Program-made: the position numbers and the translations under genes
Notes under the pieces: generated by a model
Databases searched by the model: none
Seen by the model: only the letters and a program-made list of their open reading frames with translations
Told to the model about the DNA's origin: nothing
NCBI GenBank assembly: GCA_022793675.1
Contig: JAAWDH010000034.1
Location: 1 to 58,525 of the forward strand
Direction of reading: 5' to 3'
Source of the DNA: Oscillospiraceae bacterium
GTDB taxonomy: Bacteria; Bacillota; Clostridia; Oscillospirales; Ruminococcaceae
DNA: 58,525 bases
In this document: in pieces, positions 44,389 through 52,868 of the stretch
How the letters are laid out: the number at the start of each line of letters is the position of its first letter
How positions within the stretch are numbered: position 1 is the first letter of the stretch

Positions 44389-46302
44389 TTATACCAGCGC
44401 CATCCATTCTTCCATGGCGTCGTTCTGTTCCGTGCGCTTTTCTTCCAGCTGCGCGCAAAGCTCCTCCAGCCGCTTATAGTCCATGTCCGGCTCGGCCAGC
44501 TCCGCCTCAATGGCGGCGATCTCCGCGTCCAGCTCCTCCAGCCGCTTCTCCAGCGCCTTGGCGCGCGCGCGCGCTTTGGCTTCCTCAGCCTTCTGCTGCT
44601 TGGATTTGTAGAAGGCGGCTTTCTCGGCAGAAGGCGGGGTTTCCTGCTTGGCGGCCCGTTCCGCCTGGGCTTCCGCCGCGGCCCGCTCCTCCATCTTTTC
44701 CATATAATAGTCGTAATTCCCGGGGAATACCTCGACGTGGTCATCAAAAATCTCGATAATCTTATCGGGGACCCGACGCAGCAGGTAACGGTCGTGGGAC
44801 ACAAAGAGCATCGTCCCGGGGAACGCCGCCAGCGCGTCTTCCAAAAGCTCCTTGCTCTGCAGGTCCAAATGGTTCGTCGGTTCGTCGAGCATCAGGAAAT
44901 TCCCCCGCTGGGCCATCAGCACGGCAAAGGACAGCTTGGCCCGCTCGCCGCCGGAAAGCACCGATACCTTCTTATAGACATCCTCTCCGGTAAGCAGCAC
45001 CCGCCCCAGCTCGGTGCGGATTTCTGTCTCGTTTTTGCGGGGATAACGGCTCCAAAGCTCCTCCAGCACCGTCATATTGGGGTGGAGCTGGCGGTTTTCC
45101 TGGTCAAAATAGCTGACCTTGACCTCGCCGCCCCAACGGTACCGGCCGCTGTCGAAAGGGATCTGCCCCAAAAGGCCCTTGAGCAGCGAGGATTTGCCGA
45201 TGCCGTTCTCGCCGATAACGGCCACCTTATCGCCGCGCCGGATCTCAAAGGACAGGTGGTCGAACAGATGCTTTTTCATCCCGTCCTCGCCGACGGTCAG
45301 CGACAGCTCCGACGCTGTCAGCACCTCTTTGACCGGGTCGCGGTCGAAAGCAAACCGCAGGCTGATCCGCTTGTCATACTCCCGCGGGCGGTCGATGCGC
45401 TCCATCCGTTCCAGCTTTTTGACCCGGGCCTTGGCGCTCTTGGACGTAGAGGCCCGCACCAGGTTCCTGGCCACAAAATCTTCCAAGTCGGCAATCTCTT
45501 CCTGCTGGGCCTCGTATTCCTTCTCCCAGCGGGCCATCAGATCGGCCTTCAGCTCCTTGTATTTGGAATAGTTGCCGGGGAAAATACGCAGGGATTGGAA
45601 CTCCACTTCCCAGATTTCTTTGACAGTCTTGTCCAAAAAATAGCGGTCGTGGGAAACGACGATAATTGCCCCGCGATAGCTTTGCAGGTAGTCCTCCAGC
45701 CAGCGCAAGGTGCGGAAATCGAGATGGTTGGTCGGTTCGTCGAGAATCAGCAGCTCCGGCTGGCTGAGCAGGAGCTTCGCCAGCGCCAGCCTGGTCTTCT
45801 CCCCGCCCGACAGCGTATCGATCGGGGTGGCGTGGTCTTTATCGGAAAAGCCCATACCGCCCAGCACGGTTTGGATTTTCACATCGATGTGATAGCCTTC
45901 ATTGGCCTCAAACCAGGCCAGCTTGCGGTCGTATTCCTCCGCCAGGCGGTGGTACTCGCCGCTGGAAGGCGGCACGTCGGCCAAGCCCAGCCGCAAGTCG
46001 TCCAGCTCTTCCTTAGCCTTCAGCAGTGCCGCAAAGGGCTTCTGCATTTCCTGAAGGATGGTGCTGCTGCCCGAAAGGCCGCTGTTCTGCCGCAGGTAAC
46101 CGATAACCAGCCCGCTTCTGCGGGAAATCTCCCCCCATTCATTTTCCAGGTCGCCGCAGATCATGTTCAGCAGCGTCGACTTGCCTGCGCCGTTGGCCCC
46201 AATAAGGCCAATACGGGAGGCCTCCTGCACATCGCCGCTGATATGTTCAAGGATTGTGTTCCCCGAAAAGGAAATGCCGATGTCCTGTAAGGAAAGCAGC
46301 AT
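44389..46302 (-). CDS. ABC-F family ATPase
   Basis: 637 residues, no membrane segments. Two ABC modules: Walker A GANGAGKST and GENGIGKSS, signatures LSGGEKTRLALAKLL and LSGGERAKLSFAVLM, Walker B LLILDEPTNHLD and FLMLDEPTNHLD. A linker of about 80 residues separates them. The C-terminus (about 540-637) is a charged coiled coil (KAEEAKARARAKALEKRLEE). ABC-F proteins act on the ribosome, in translation quality control or antibiotic protection; YdiF-type is likely from the C-terminal extension. Confidence 0.93.
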   Translation of the reverse strand: MLLSLQDIGISFSGNTILEHISGDVQEASRIGLIGANGAGKSTLLNMICGDLENEWGEISRRSGLVIGYLRQNSGLSGSSTILQEMQKPFAALLKAKEELDDLRLGLADVPPSSGEYHRLAEEYDRKLAWFEANEGYHIDVKIQTVLGGMGFSDKDHATPIDTLSGGEKTRLALAKLLLSQPELLILDEPTNHLDFRTLRWLEDYLQSYRGAIIVVSHDRYFLDKTVKEIWEVEFQSLRIFPGNYSKYKELKADLMARWEKEYEAQQEEIADLEDFVARNLVRASTSKSAKARVKKLERMERIDRPREYDKRISLRFAFDRDPVKEVLTASELSLTVGEDGMKKHLFDHLSFEIRRGDKVAVIGENGIGKSSLLKGLLGQIPFDSGRYRWGGEVKVSYFDQENRQLHPNMTVLEELWSRYPRKNETEIRTELGRVLLTGEDVYKKVSVLSGGERAKLSFAVLMAQRGNFLMLDEPTNHLDLQSKELLEDALAAFPGTMLFVSHDRYLLRRVPDKIIEIFDDHVEVFPGNYDYYMEKMEERAAAEAQAERAAKQETPPSAEKAAFYKSKQQKAEEAKARARAKALEKRLEELDAEIAAIEAELAEPDMDYKRLEELCAQLEEKRTEQNDAMEEWMALV

Positions 46303-46426
46303 AGGTAGTCACTCCTGTCCCGGCGGCAAGAAAATCGGAACGCTTCCCGGCCGCCGCCGCTGCCGGAATCGTAGCATTTCTATCATATCATATTTCTTTC
46401 CTGATGTCCAGCTTTTTTACTCGCGA

Positions 46427-46737
46427 GGGTACGAGGGGTACGGGGATACGGAAGTTACGGTCGCTTTTGAAAAAGCTCCGCAAAACTTTTAATTCGCGCC
46501 GGAAATCCAGCAAGCCGGATTTCTGCTGCGGATAAACATGGCCGGTTCTCTCGCGGTTACGGGCAGGTAATTCCAACTGCTCCTATCGGTAATAACTGCC
46601 GACGCAGTAGGCGGCTATAGCTATTCGCTCAGCTGTCCGGGCGATTAAAAGTTTTTGCAGCTTAGCTCTGCTAAGCTTAGCTTTCTTTCAAAAAGCGTCG
46701 TACTCCCGTTCCCCCGTACTCCCGTACTCCCGGAAAA
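46427..46737 (-). repeat. Modular intergenic repeat, copy R10 (full form with terminal inverted heads)
   Basis: Left head GGGTACGAGGGGTACGGGG, GGTCGCTTTTGAAAAAGC, GCAAAACTTTTAATTCGC; middle CCGGAAATCCAGCAAGCCGG, CTCGCGGTTACGGGCAGG, GACGCAGTAGGCGGCTATAG; right head GCGATTAAAAGTTTTTGCAG, CTTTCAAAAAGCGTCGTA, CTCCCGTACTCCCG. The two ends are imperfect inverted repeats, so this is the best candidate for a complete unit. Confidence 0.9.
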
Positions 46738-46751
46738 TATAGATGCGCCTA

Positions 46752-46780
46752 TTGAAAGTTCGACATTTATGGCGTATAAT
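46752..46780 (+). promoter_or_regulatory. Promoter of the CPBP-Nudix-asparaginase operon
   Basis: TTGAAA (46752-46757), 17-bp spacer, TATAAT (46775-46780). Confidence 0.82.
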
Positions 46781-46826
46781 AAGAAAGATAAGCCAATTCA
46801 TTATGCCAGAATAAGGAGGAGATATT

Positions 46827-47903
46827 ATGCAGGGACAATTTCAGGGCTACGGACGGCCGCCTGCCTTCCCGCCCCCGCCGACGCAGTCCCAGACGGAAAA
46901 GGCGCGTTTTGAAGCCAAGCAGGCCGCCCGCAAGGACGTAAAAAAGGTGGTCCTGCTGCTGCTCGGGCTGCTGATCGGGGCGAACCTTCTGTCGCTGCTG
47001 GCGGCGCTGATTGCCGGGGTGAGCCAAGCCTTTTCGACGATTTTTGGCGGCGGCGAACTGGATATGGATATTTTTGCCGACATGGCGGACTCGATGCTGA
47101 TGACTTTTGTAACAGGCTATCTGCCGATTATGCTGGCGGAAATTATTGTCATCCTGATTGGGGTAAAGGTGCTGAAGCTTTCCTTCGGCAAAATGTTTGG
47201 CAAAAGCCGGATGGGCGCTGGCTTTACGGCGCTGGGGGCCTTTGGCTGTATCGGCATCGGCGTTGTCGGCCAGCTGCTGACGTCGGTGATGCTGATTGTG
47301 ATGCAGCTGGCAGGCTTTCCGATCTATTCGCCGGACTTTTCGCTGGACTGGGGGCAGCCGCTGGGCTGCGCGCTGACGCTGGGGTATATCTGCCTGTTGG
47401 GGCCGATATTGGAAGAGCTGGTTTTCCGCGGGGTTATCCTCAAAGCGCTGCAGCGCCACGGCGTCCCCTTTGCGGTGCTGTTCTCGGCGTTCCTGTTCGC
47501 GCTGTTCCACCAGAACCTGGTGCAGCTGTTTGTGCCGACGCTGCTGGGGATTTTCCTAGCGCTGCTGGCGGTGCGGTCAGGGTCGCTTATTCCGCCCATC
47601 CTAGCGCATATTGCCAACAATACGGTCGCAATGCTGCTGGATATGGTGCTGCCGGCCGATAACCCCGCCCTTTACTGGATTGGGTACCTGATTTATGCGG
47701 TGGTGTTTATCGGGATAGCCGCAATTTTTATGATCCTTTACCTGAAAGAGCTGACGCCGCTGCTTAAATGGAAGCACCCGGTGCTGAAGCTCAGCGCCCA
47801 GCTGGGGAACGCCCTGTCCCACTGGCCAACGGTGGTGTTCATGGTGCTGTACGGGCTGATGATAGTTTACACGACGCTGATAGCGTTGCTGCAGGGGATG
47901 TAA
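46827..47903 (+). CDS. CPBP-family intramembrane metalloprotease
   Basis: 358 residues. A proline-rich cytoplasmic start (GRPPAFPPPPTQSQ) is followed by about eight TM helices. The Abi/CPBP motifs are EELVFRGVIL (Glu-Glu), FALFHQNLVQ (His) and HIANNTVAM (His). Bacterial members process membrane or bacteriocin-related peptides; the target is unknown. RBS AAGGAGGAG. First of a three-gene operon. Confidence 0.9.
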   Translation: MQGQFQGYGRPPAFPPPPTQSQTEKARFEAKQAARKDVKKVVLLLLGLLIGANLLSLLAALIAGVSQAFSTIFGGGELDMDIFADMADSMLMTFVTGYLPIMLAEIIVILIGVKVLKLSFGKMFGKSRMGAGFTALGAFGCIGIGVVGQLLTSVMLIVMQLAGFPIYSPDFSLDWGQPLGCALTLGYICLLGPILEELVFRGVILKALQRHGVPFAVLFSAFLFALFHQNLVQLFVPTLLGIFLALLAVRSGSLIPPILAHIANNTVAMLLDMVLPADNPALYWIGYLIYAVVFIGIAAIFMILYLKELTPLLKWKHPVLKLSAQLGNALSHWPTVVFMVLYGLMIVYTTLIALLQGM

Positions 47904-47921
47904 CGGACAGGAGGTTGAAAA

Positions 47922-48896
47922 ATGGCTGACTATTTTATGCTTTATGACGAAAACCGGCGGCCTGCTGGGCAGATTGGCCCGCAGGATCCGCTGCCAGAAG
48001 GGAGGTTTTTTGCTGGGATAGAAATCTGGGCGGCAGACAGCGAAGGGCGTCTGCTCCAAAAGGCGGACGCGCCCCAGCCCAGCTGCTGCCTAGACGGCCT
48101 GACCCTATATGGCGAGGACAGCTTCGGCGCAGCTTCAAGAATTGCTGGCGCGCTGCTTGGCAAAGCGCGGCAGTTCCATTTCCTGGGCAGTCGCAGACTG
48201 AACAGTCGCTTTATTGACAGTTGGCTTTTTGTTTTCGAGGAAGCGGCGGAAACAGCAGGATTTTGCTGGGCGACGCTGGAGGAATGCCGCCGGAAAGCTG
48301 AAACGGCCCATTTGCAGCTGCCAGCAGAGTTTGAGCTGGCGGAAATGTCCATAAAAAGCAAGGGCCGGGTGCTGTCGCCGGACGGAGCCGAGCTTTGGGA
48401 CGTCTATGACGCCGGCCGCCGCCCTACCGGGCGTTTCCACCGGCGGGGAGAACCGCTGCCTGTTGGGGACTACCATTTGGTGGCCAATATCTGGACAGTA
48501 AACGGCGACGGGAAAATCCTGATTACCGAACGCGACCCCCGAAAGCCTTTCGGGAATTACTGGGAGTGCACCGGCGGCGCGGTTACAGCCGGCGAAGGCA
48601 GCTATCTGGGGGCGCTCCGGGAAGTGCATGAGGAAGCCGGACTGGATTTCTCCGCCTGCCGGCCCTACCTGCTGTGTACCGAGCGGCGCAAAAACGATTT
48701 TCTGGATACTTGGCTGTTTTTTGCCGAGGGCGAGCCTGCTATCACGCTGCAGGAAGGGGAAACAGTAGCTTACCGCTGGGCAACGCTGGAGGAATGCCGG
48801 CGCATGGCCGAGGACGGCCTGCTGGTGCCGAGCATCCACAGCCTGGAAGCGCTGGGCTATGCGATGAAAAATTGGCGGAAGGGGGGCGCCGATTGA
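47922..48896 (+). CDS. Double Nudix protein with a degenerate N-terminal domain
   Basis: 324 residues in two related halves. The C-terminal half (about 160-324) has a full Nudix box, GGAVTAGEGSYLGALREVHE then EAGL. The N-terminal half (about 1-150) has the same flanking pattern (FVFEEAAETAGFCWATLEEC matching RWATLEECRRMAEDG), but its box is ruined (GEDSFGAASRIAGALLGKAR). One catalytic site is therefore expected, hydrolysing a nucleoside diphosphate derivative. Its TGA overlaps the TTG start of the asparaginase gene. Confidence 0.85.
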   Translation: MADYFMLYDENRRPAGQIGPQDPLPEGRFFAGIEIWAADSEGRLLQKADAPQPSCCLDGLTLYGEDSFGAASRIAGALLGKARQFHFLGSRRLNSRFIDSWLFVFEEAAETAGFCWATLEECRRKAETAHLQLPAEFELAEMSIKSKGRVLSPDGAELWDVYDAGRRPTGRFHRRGEPLPVGDYHLVANIWTVNGDGKILITERDPRKPFGNYWECTGGAVTAGEGSYLGALREVHEEAGLDFSACRPYLLCTERRKNDFLDTWLFFAEGEPAITLQEGETVAYRWATLEECRRMAEDGLLVPSIHSLEALGYAMKNWRKGGAD

Positions 48897-49894
48897 AAAA
48901 AATCCTGATGATTGCCACCGGCGGCACGATTGCCTCCAAACGCACGGCGAGCGGGCTTGCACCACTGATCCTCTCGGAGGAGCTGCTGGCCTATGTGCCG
49001 GCGGCAAAGGCTTTTTGCGAAGTGGAAGCGCTGCAGCTGTTAAACCTAGACAGTTCCAGCATCGAGCCGCGGCACTGGCTGATGATTGCGGCGGCCATCC
49101 GCGAAAATTATAGGCGCTACGACGGCTTTGTCGTCTGCCACGGCACCGATACAATGGCTTTTACGGCGGCGGGGCTTTCCTACCTCGTCCAAAATTCTGA
49201 AAAGCCGATTGTCCTCACCGGCGCGCAGAAGCCCATTGATATGGAGGATACCGACGCCCGAGTGAACCTAATGGACAGCCTGCGCTTTGCCTGCTGGGAC
49301 GGAGCATCGGGCGTTTCGGTGGTATTTGGCGGCCATGTCATTGCCGGGACCCGCGCCCGGAAAATGCGCGCCAAAAGCTACGATGCTTTTGAGAGTATCA
49401 ACTTCCCCTGCCTGGCCGACATCCGCGACGGGCAGATTATCCCCTATATCACCAATGTGGAGACTGGGGGCGGGCCTGCCTTTTATGACAGGCTTAACAG
49501 CGACATTCTGCTGATTAAGCTTTTCCCGGGGCTTTCGCCGGCGCTGCTGGCCCATGTGGCCGGCCATTACGACGCCTTTATCCTCGAAGGGTTCGGCGTG
49601 GGCAACCTCTCCGACTACGAAGGCCAGAGCTTCGTCGACGCCGTCGAGCAGCTGGCAAGCCGCGGCAAAATCGTCGTCATGGCGACCCAGGTCACCCACG
49701 AAGGCAGCGATATCCGCCTCTACGAGGTCGTGAGCAGGCTTGCTAGGGACTACCCGGCGCTGATGGAATGCCGGGATATGACTACCGAAGCCGCCGTTGC
49801 CAAACTGATGTGGATTTTGGGCCAGACCACCGACCCCAGCGAAGTCCGGCGCCTGTTCACGGCAACAATTCACCATGACGTACTGCTGCATTGA
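48893..49894 (+). CDS. ansA: Type I L-asparaginase
   Basis: 333 residues from TTG 48893 (GGAAGGGGGG 6 nt upstream), overlapping the stop of the Nudix gene. First catalytic Thr in MIATGGTIASKR, second motif VCHGTDTMAFTAAGLSYL, VLTGAQKPI and the subunit-contact region EGFGVGNLSD. It deamidates asparagine in the cytoplasm; no signal peptide. An earlier in-frame start would run inside the Nudix gene and lacks an RBS. Confidence 0.92.
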   Translation: MKKILMIATGGTIASKRTASGLAPLILSEELLAYVPAAKAFCEVEALQLLNLDSSSIEPRHWLMIAAAIRENYRRYDGFVVCHGTDTMAFTAAGLSYLVQNSEKPIVLTGAQKPIDMEDTDARVNLMDSLRFACWDGASGVSVVFGGHVIAGTRARKMRAKSYDAFESINFPCLADIRDGQIIPYITNVETGGGPAFYDRLNSDILLIKLFPGLSPALLAHVAGHYDAFILEGFGVGNLSDYEGQSFVDAVEQLASRGKIVVMATQVTHEGSDIRLYEVVSRLARDYPALMECRDMTTEAAVAKLMWILGQTTDPSEVRRLFTATIHHDVLLH

Positions 49895-49986
49895 GAGTAC
49901 AGCGCTTTCTGAAGAAAGCTTAGCAAAGACTTTTACTCGCCAGGATACTCGTGTGCGCAGCCATAACCGCCTGCTGCGTCGATAGC
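49895..49986 (+). repeat. Modular intergenic repeat, copy R11 (short form)
   Basis: GAGTACAGCGCTTTCTGAAG, AAGACTTTTACTCGCCAGG, GTGTGCGCAGCCATAACC and CGCCTGCTGCGTCGATA. It starts within one base of the asparaginase stop codon and has the same length as R2a. Confidence 0.86.
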
Positions 49987-50006
49987 TTATCAGATGTGAA
50001 AATATC

Positions 50007-50040
50007 AAAAAGGCTCCGAAATACTTCAGGAGCCTTTTAT
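50007..50040 (+). terminator. Terminator after the asparaginase operon
   Basis: AAAAAGGCTCC, loop, AGGAGCCTTTTAT, symmetric enough to work in both directions, also for the convergent VanZ-like gene. Confidence 0.85.
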
Positions 50041-50111
50041 CTGTTTCGTTTAGTCTGGCTTCTTCAGCCGTAGATTACGGAGTTCTGCACCTGCAGACTT
50101 ATAAATCGAAA

Positions 50112-50789
50112 TTATGCTGTCTTTTTGCGGTAAAAGCTGGCTGCGGCCAATCCAACGGCAAAACCAAGCAATAAACCAAGCACCCTTAGCCAGATAGAGG
50201 ACAGGTCACAATAGCCAACGCCTACGATCGGCTGTAAGAGTTCAGTTAAAGTAATTAGCGAGCCAACAGCGATAATCAAAATTATGCGGCCAAGCATTTT
50301 CTGAATATACGCCGCAATTGCAAAGCCAAACGGCATAAACGCAAGGCAGTTGAAAAGCAGCAGCGTCCTTGTGCTGTAGGGGAAAAACCATATCGCGTGT
50401 CCTGGCCAAGAAAGGCTCCAGTTTCCAGCAATCCCGCCCCACAGGGAAAGATCAGAAGCTTTATGCCATCGGGCCATCCGTTCAACCCGAGGGACAAAAT
50501 GGCAGTAGTTCCGCATAGCCCCTATGTTCAGATAACCTAGCTGGCCAACCACCGCAACCGTATATACAGCTAAAGCAATCAGCAGCCCTTTTTTGATAAA
50601 CTGTGTTTTATCCGCATGGTCTTTAGCCGCCAATAAGGTAACTGCGGAAATGATAACGCTGGATGCAAAGAAAACCAGCACTGGCCAATGACTTTTGTAC
50701 CTAGGCGCACAAGCCAACGGGATTAAAATACAACTTAACCCGAACAAGGAACAGCAAAGCAAGAATATCCGTGAGGAAACACGATTCAT
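50112..50789 (-). CDS. VanZ-like membrane protein
   Basis: 225 residues, six to seven hydrophobic helices. The second half fits the VanZ pattern: SLSWPGHAIWFFPYSTRTLL, LAFMPFGFAIAAYIQ and GSLITLTELLQPIVGVGYCD followed by a glycine-rich last helix. VanZ relatives alter teicoplanin sensitivity or lipid handling; this one's role is unknown. RBS AAGGAGGA. The nearest upstream promoter on this strand is at about 51990, leaving a leader of about 1.2 kb that is described separately. Confidence 0.78.
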   Translation of the reverse strand: MNRVSSRIFLLCCSLFGLSCILIPLACAPRYKSHWPVLVFFASSVIISAVTLLAAKDHADKTQFIKKGLLIALAVYTVAVVGQLGYLNIGAMRNYCHFVPRVERMARWHKASDLSLWGGIAGNWSLSWPGHAIWFFPYSTRTLLLFNCLAFMPFGFAIAAYIQKMLGRIILIIAVGSLITLTELLQPIVGVGYCDLSSIWLRVLGLLLGFAVGLAAASFYRKKTA

Positions 50790-50837
50790 AAAATAATCCT
50801 CCTTTCATACCTGGAATCGATAAATCTGCAATATTTT

Positions 50838-51970
50838 GACGCTGCCGAAAACATTACTTTCCAGCAGCGTCATTTTTAACCGAAGGTATTAAATTTTTCA
50901 GCTGTCAGGAAAAAGAACCACACTTCTCCAACAACATTAGAAAAGATACCCAGCACATCGGAATTCACCTTTGATCAAAAACCAGACTTCGGCTGCCGGC
51001 AAAGCCGCGCTTTTATGGACAGCCTATCTTTGGAAAGATACTTTGTGCATTGGAATTCACCTTTTAGTCGAAGGGTACTCAGCCGCTGATTGAGGGAATG
51101 GCCATTTCTGCTTGCGGCACGGTCTCACAAAAAGATACTCAGTACATTGGAGCTCACCTTTTGGTCGAATATCAGGTTTCAGTTGCCTGCAAAGGATTAC
51201 TCTTTGCGGCCAGGCTTATCTTCAAAAGATACCTAGTACATTGGAATTCACCTTTTAGCCGAAGGTTTTACATTCTTGTATATAAGCTTGCTGTAAGCTT
51301 GTATCACACTTGCCTTTCTGTCAAAATTATCCTGCCCATGGGAGATCACCTTTTTCATCTTCAAACAAACTGGGTTTCTGCTTCCGAATCTATCTGAATC
51401 ATATATTGCGGGTGTTGAAAATTTTCCGCTGCGGTTTCCTTGATTATCTGGCTTAATATCCAGTGAAATCGCTGTCAAACATTTTCCTGAACTTTAAGAT
51501 ATAGTCCTCTTGCACCTATATCGCCGACGCCTTTTGACGATATAGACACGCTATATCTTTCCAGGACGGGAATCCCCACGGTAACGCCGCAGAACCGAAA
51601 ATCTCCTCGCGTACGGGCTAAGGGTGAGAAGGCACATGGCCCCTCCTGGTTGAGAGGTTCCAGCCTCTCGTTATTCAATTGTCGGACTTTACTTGCCAGA
51701 GCCTGCAAAAGATCTCACGCCGGCAGATTTTCTCAACGGCAGTTTAATGAAAGACCCGACTTTAATTCTCACTTCAGAACGGCTGGCCTAGTTTTCCCGC
51801 CAGCTTTGCTGGCCTGGCCATGCTGCGTTTCATACACTGGTCTAATTAAACTGCAGGATCCTTTGCTGACCCTGATGAAAACTGTTCTTCCATCGGAATC
51901 ACCTCGTTTACATCCGCCCTGTCAAAACACCTTGTTTTCAGCTTGCTTTTCAGGGCTTTCTTTCCTCTGC
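50838..51970 (-). ncRNA. Candidate large structured RNA with tandem ~95-nt units
   Basis: A 1.1-kb minus-strand region with its own consensus promoter and no credible protein. Five units at 92-98-nt spacing (aligned sites 51347, 51249, 51155, 51058 and 50966) share AAAGGTGAATTCCAATG, a short variable hairpin and GTATCTTT; a sixth degenerate copy lies near 51900. Flanking AAAAG/CTTTT pairs change together between units, and the core reads GAATTC or GAGCTC, both self-complementary. The 5' part has GCCCTG/CAGGGC, a long-range helix GCAGTTTAAT (51854-51845) with ATTAAACTGC (51748-51739), and two GATATAG/CTATATC hairpins. The 3' end is an 8-bp hairpin at 50838-50871. The class is not recognised. 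Confidence 0.65.
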
Positions 51971-51976
51971 ATCTAT

Positions 51977-52005
51977 ACTATACCACATCTCGGCGAGATT
52001 GTCAA
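51977..52005 (-). promoter_or_regulatory. Promoter of the candidate structured RNA
   Basis: TTGACA (52005-52000), 17-bp spacer, TATAGT (51982-51977). The spacer itself contains a palindrome, ATCTCG-C-CGAGAT, which could bind a repressor. Confidence 0.85.
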
Positions 52006-52095
52006 TACTTATTTTTGAAATTTCAGAAATTTTTTGTGCCTTTTATCCATCCGCCCTGATATAATGGATTTTTGCCGAAAAATTTAAAAACCCTC

Positions 52096-52124
52096 TTGAC
52101 TTTAGAGCGCAAATTGCATACAAT
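52096..52124 (+). promoter_or_regulatory. Promoter of the DUF1292 gene
   Basis: TTGACT (52096-52101), 17-bp spacer, TACAAT (52119-52124). It diverges from the structured-RNA promoter. Confidence 0.82.
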
Positions 52125-52208
52125 AAGACTATAACGTTTTATTTGAATGAGGACCTGCGGCCCCAAGCCGTAAATCGGCAAACGCCGGCAACAGAAAGGA
52201 AGAAAACC

Positions 52209-52523
52209 ATGTCGGAGAATTATGAATCCCCTGAGCTGCTCACGCTGGAAGACGAGGACGGCAAGGAGTCTGTTTTCGAAATCCTAGACACAATGGATCT
52301 GGACGAAAAGACCTATGTGGCGCTGACGCCCTATTTTGAGAACCCCGAGGAAATGCTGGAAGGGGATGCCGAGCTGGTGGTGCTGGTCAGCGAAACGGTA
52401 GACGGCGAGGAATACCTGGCCTCTATTGACAACGACGAAGAATACGAGCGGGTCGGCACGCTGTTTTTGGAGCGGCTGATGGCCGAATACGAAGAAGGCG
52501 AAGGCCCCGACAGCGAAAGCTGA
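52209..52523 (+). CDS. DUF1292 family protein (YrzB-like)
   Basis: 104 residues, very acidic. LLTLEDEDGKESVFEILDTM, KTYVALTPYFE and VVLVSETVDGEEYLASI follow the DUF1292 consensus. In Firmicutes a relative (yrzB) sits near yrrK and yrzL; its role is unknown. Here it stands alone upstream of 6S RNA. RBS GAAAGGAAG. Confidence 0.88.
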   Translation: MSENYESPELLTLEDEDGKESVFEILDTMDLDEKTYVALTPYFENPEEMLEGDAELVVLVSETVDGEEYLASIDNDEEYERVGTLFLERLMAEYEEGEGPDSES

Positions 52524-52574
52524 CCGCGGAAACCGGCCCTTTTCAAAAAAATTTCTGAAAAAAGTGAAAAGCCC

Positions 52575-52603
52575 TTGATTTTCAGAAGCGTTTTTGGTAT
52601 ACT
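52575..52603 (+). promoter_or_regulatory. Promoter of the 6S RNA gene
   Basis: TTGATT (52575-52580), 17-bp spacer, TATACT (52598-52603). Confidence 0.78.
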
Positions 52604-52610
52604 ATCAATG

Positions 52611-52810
52611 GGTAAAACGTCTGCCTTGTTCGAGTCAGGTTGGCTTTTAAATCCGAACATGAATATAAACGGGAACCCGGCTTCCTGCAGGGATTGCAGA
52701 CCTCCCGGCCTATGGGCTGGACGAAGGGAGCGTGAAATGTGGGAGAGGGTACCCACCTGCTGAAAAGCGGGTTTATATTTGCCAAACGACGGCAAGGCGG
52801 GTTATTTTTT
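52611..52810 (+). ncRNA. ssrS: Probable 6S RNA
   Basis: About 200 nt with a 6S-like fold. Closing stem GCCTTG (52623-52628) with CAAGGC (52793-52798), then a second stem ATATAAAC with GTTTATAT. A large central bubble has small hairpins on both sides (CTGCAGGGATTGCAG, GTGGGAGAGGGTACCCAC), and an apical stem CTCCC...GGGAG encloses GGCC/GGGCTGG. 6S RNA mimics an open promoter and sequesters the SigA polymerase. Position next to the tcdA/yrvM-type gene agrees with the Firmicutes 6S neighbourhood I recall. Identification is from shape and context, not from a model search. Confidence 0.7.
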
Positions 52811-52819
52811 ACACGATCA

Positions 52820-52855
52820 CTCCCTGCGATCTATCGCAGGGAGTTTTCCTTTGAA
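52820..52855 (+). terminator. Terminator after the 6S RNA
   Basis: CTCCCTGCGAT-CT-ATCGCAGGGAG followed by TTTTCCTTT; an 11-bp perfect stem. Confidence 0.88.
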
Positions 52856-52868
52856 AGGGGTTTTCTAC

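Noticed and set aside
44737-46290. A 517-codon open frame opposite the ABC-F gene
   Set aside because: Antisense to strongly conserved ATPase motifs; no RBS and no protein-like motifs.
50941-51360. Tandem ~95-bp units as a CRISPR array
   Set aside because: The repeats are degenerate, about 40 nt, with unequal spacing and their own internal pairing; there are no cas genes. An RNA-level structure explains them better.
50838-51970. Group II intron or diversity-generating retroelement
   Set aside because: No reverse transcriptase, no GTGCG-type intron start and no matching template/variable repeats were seen.
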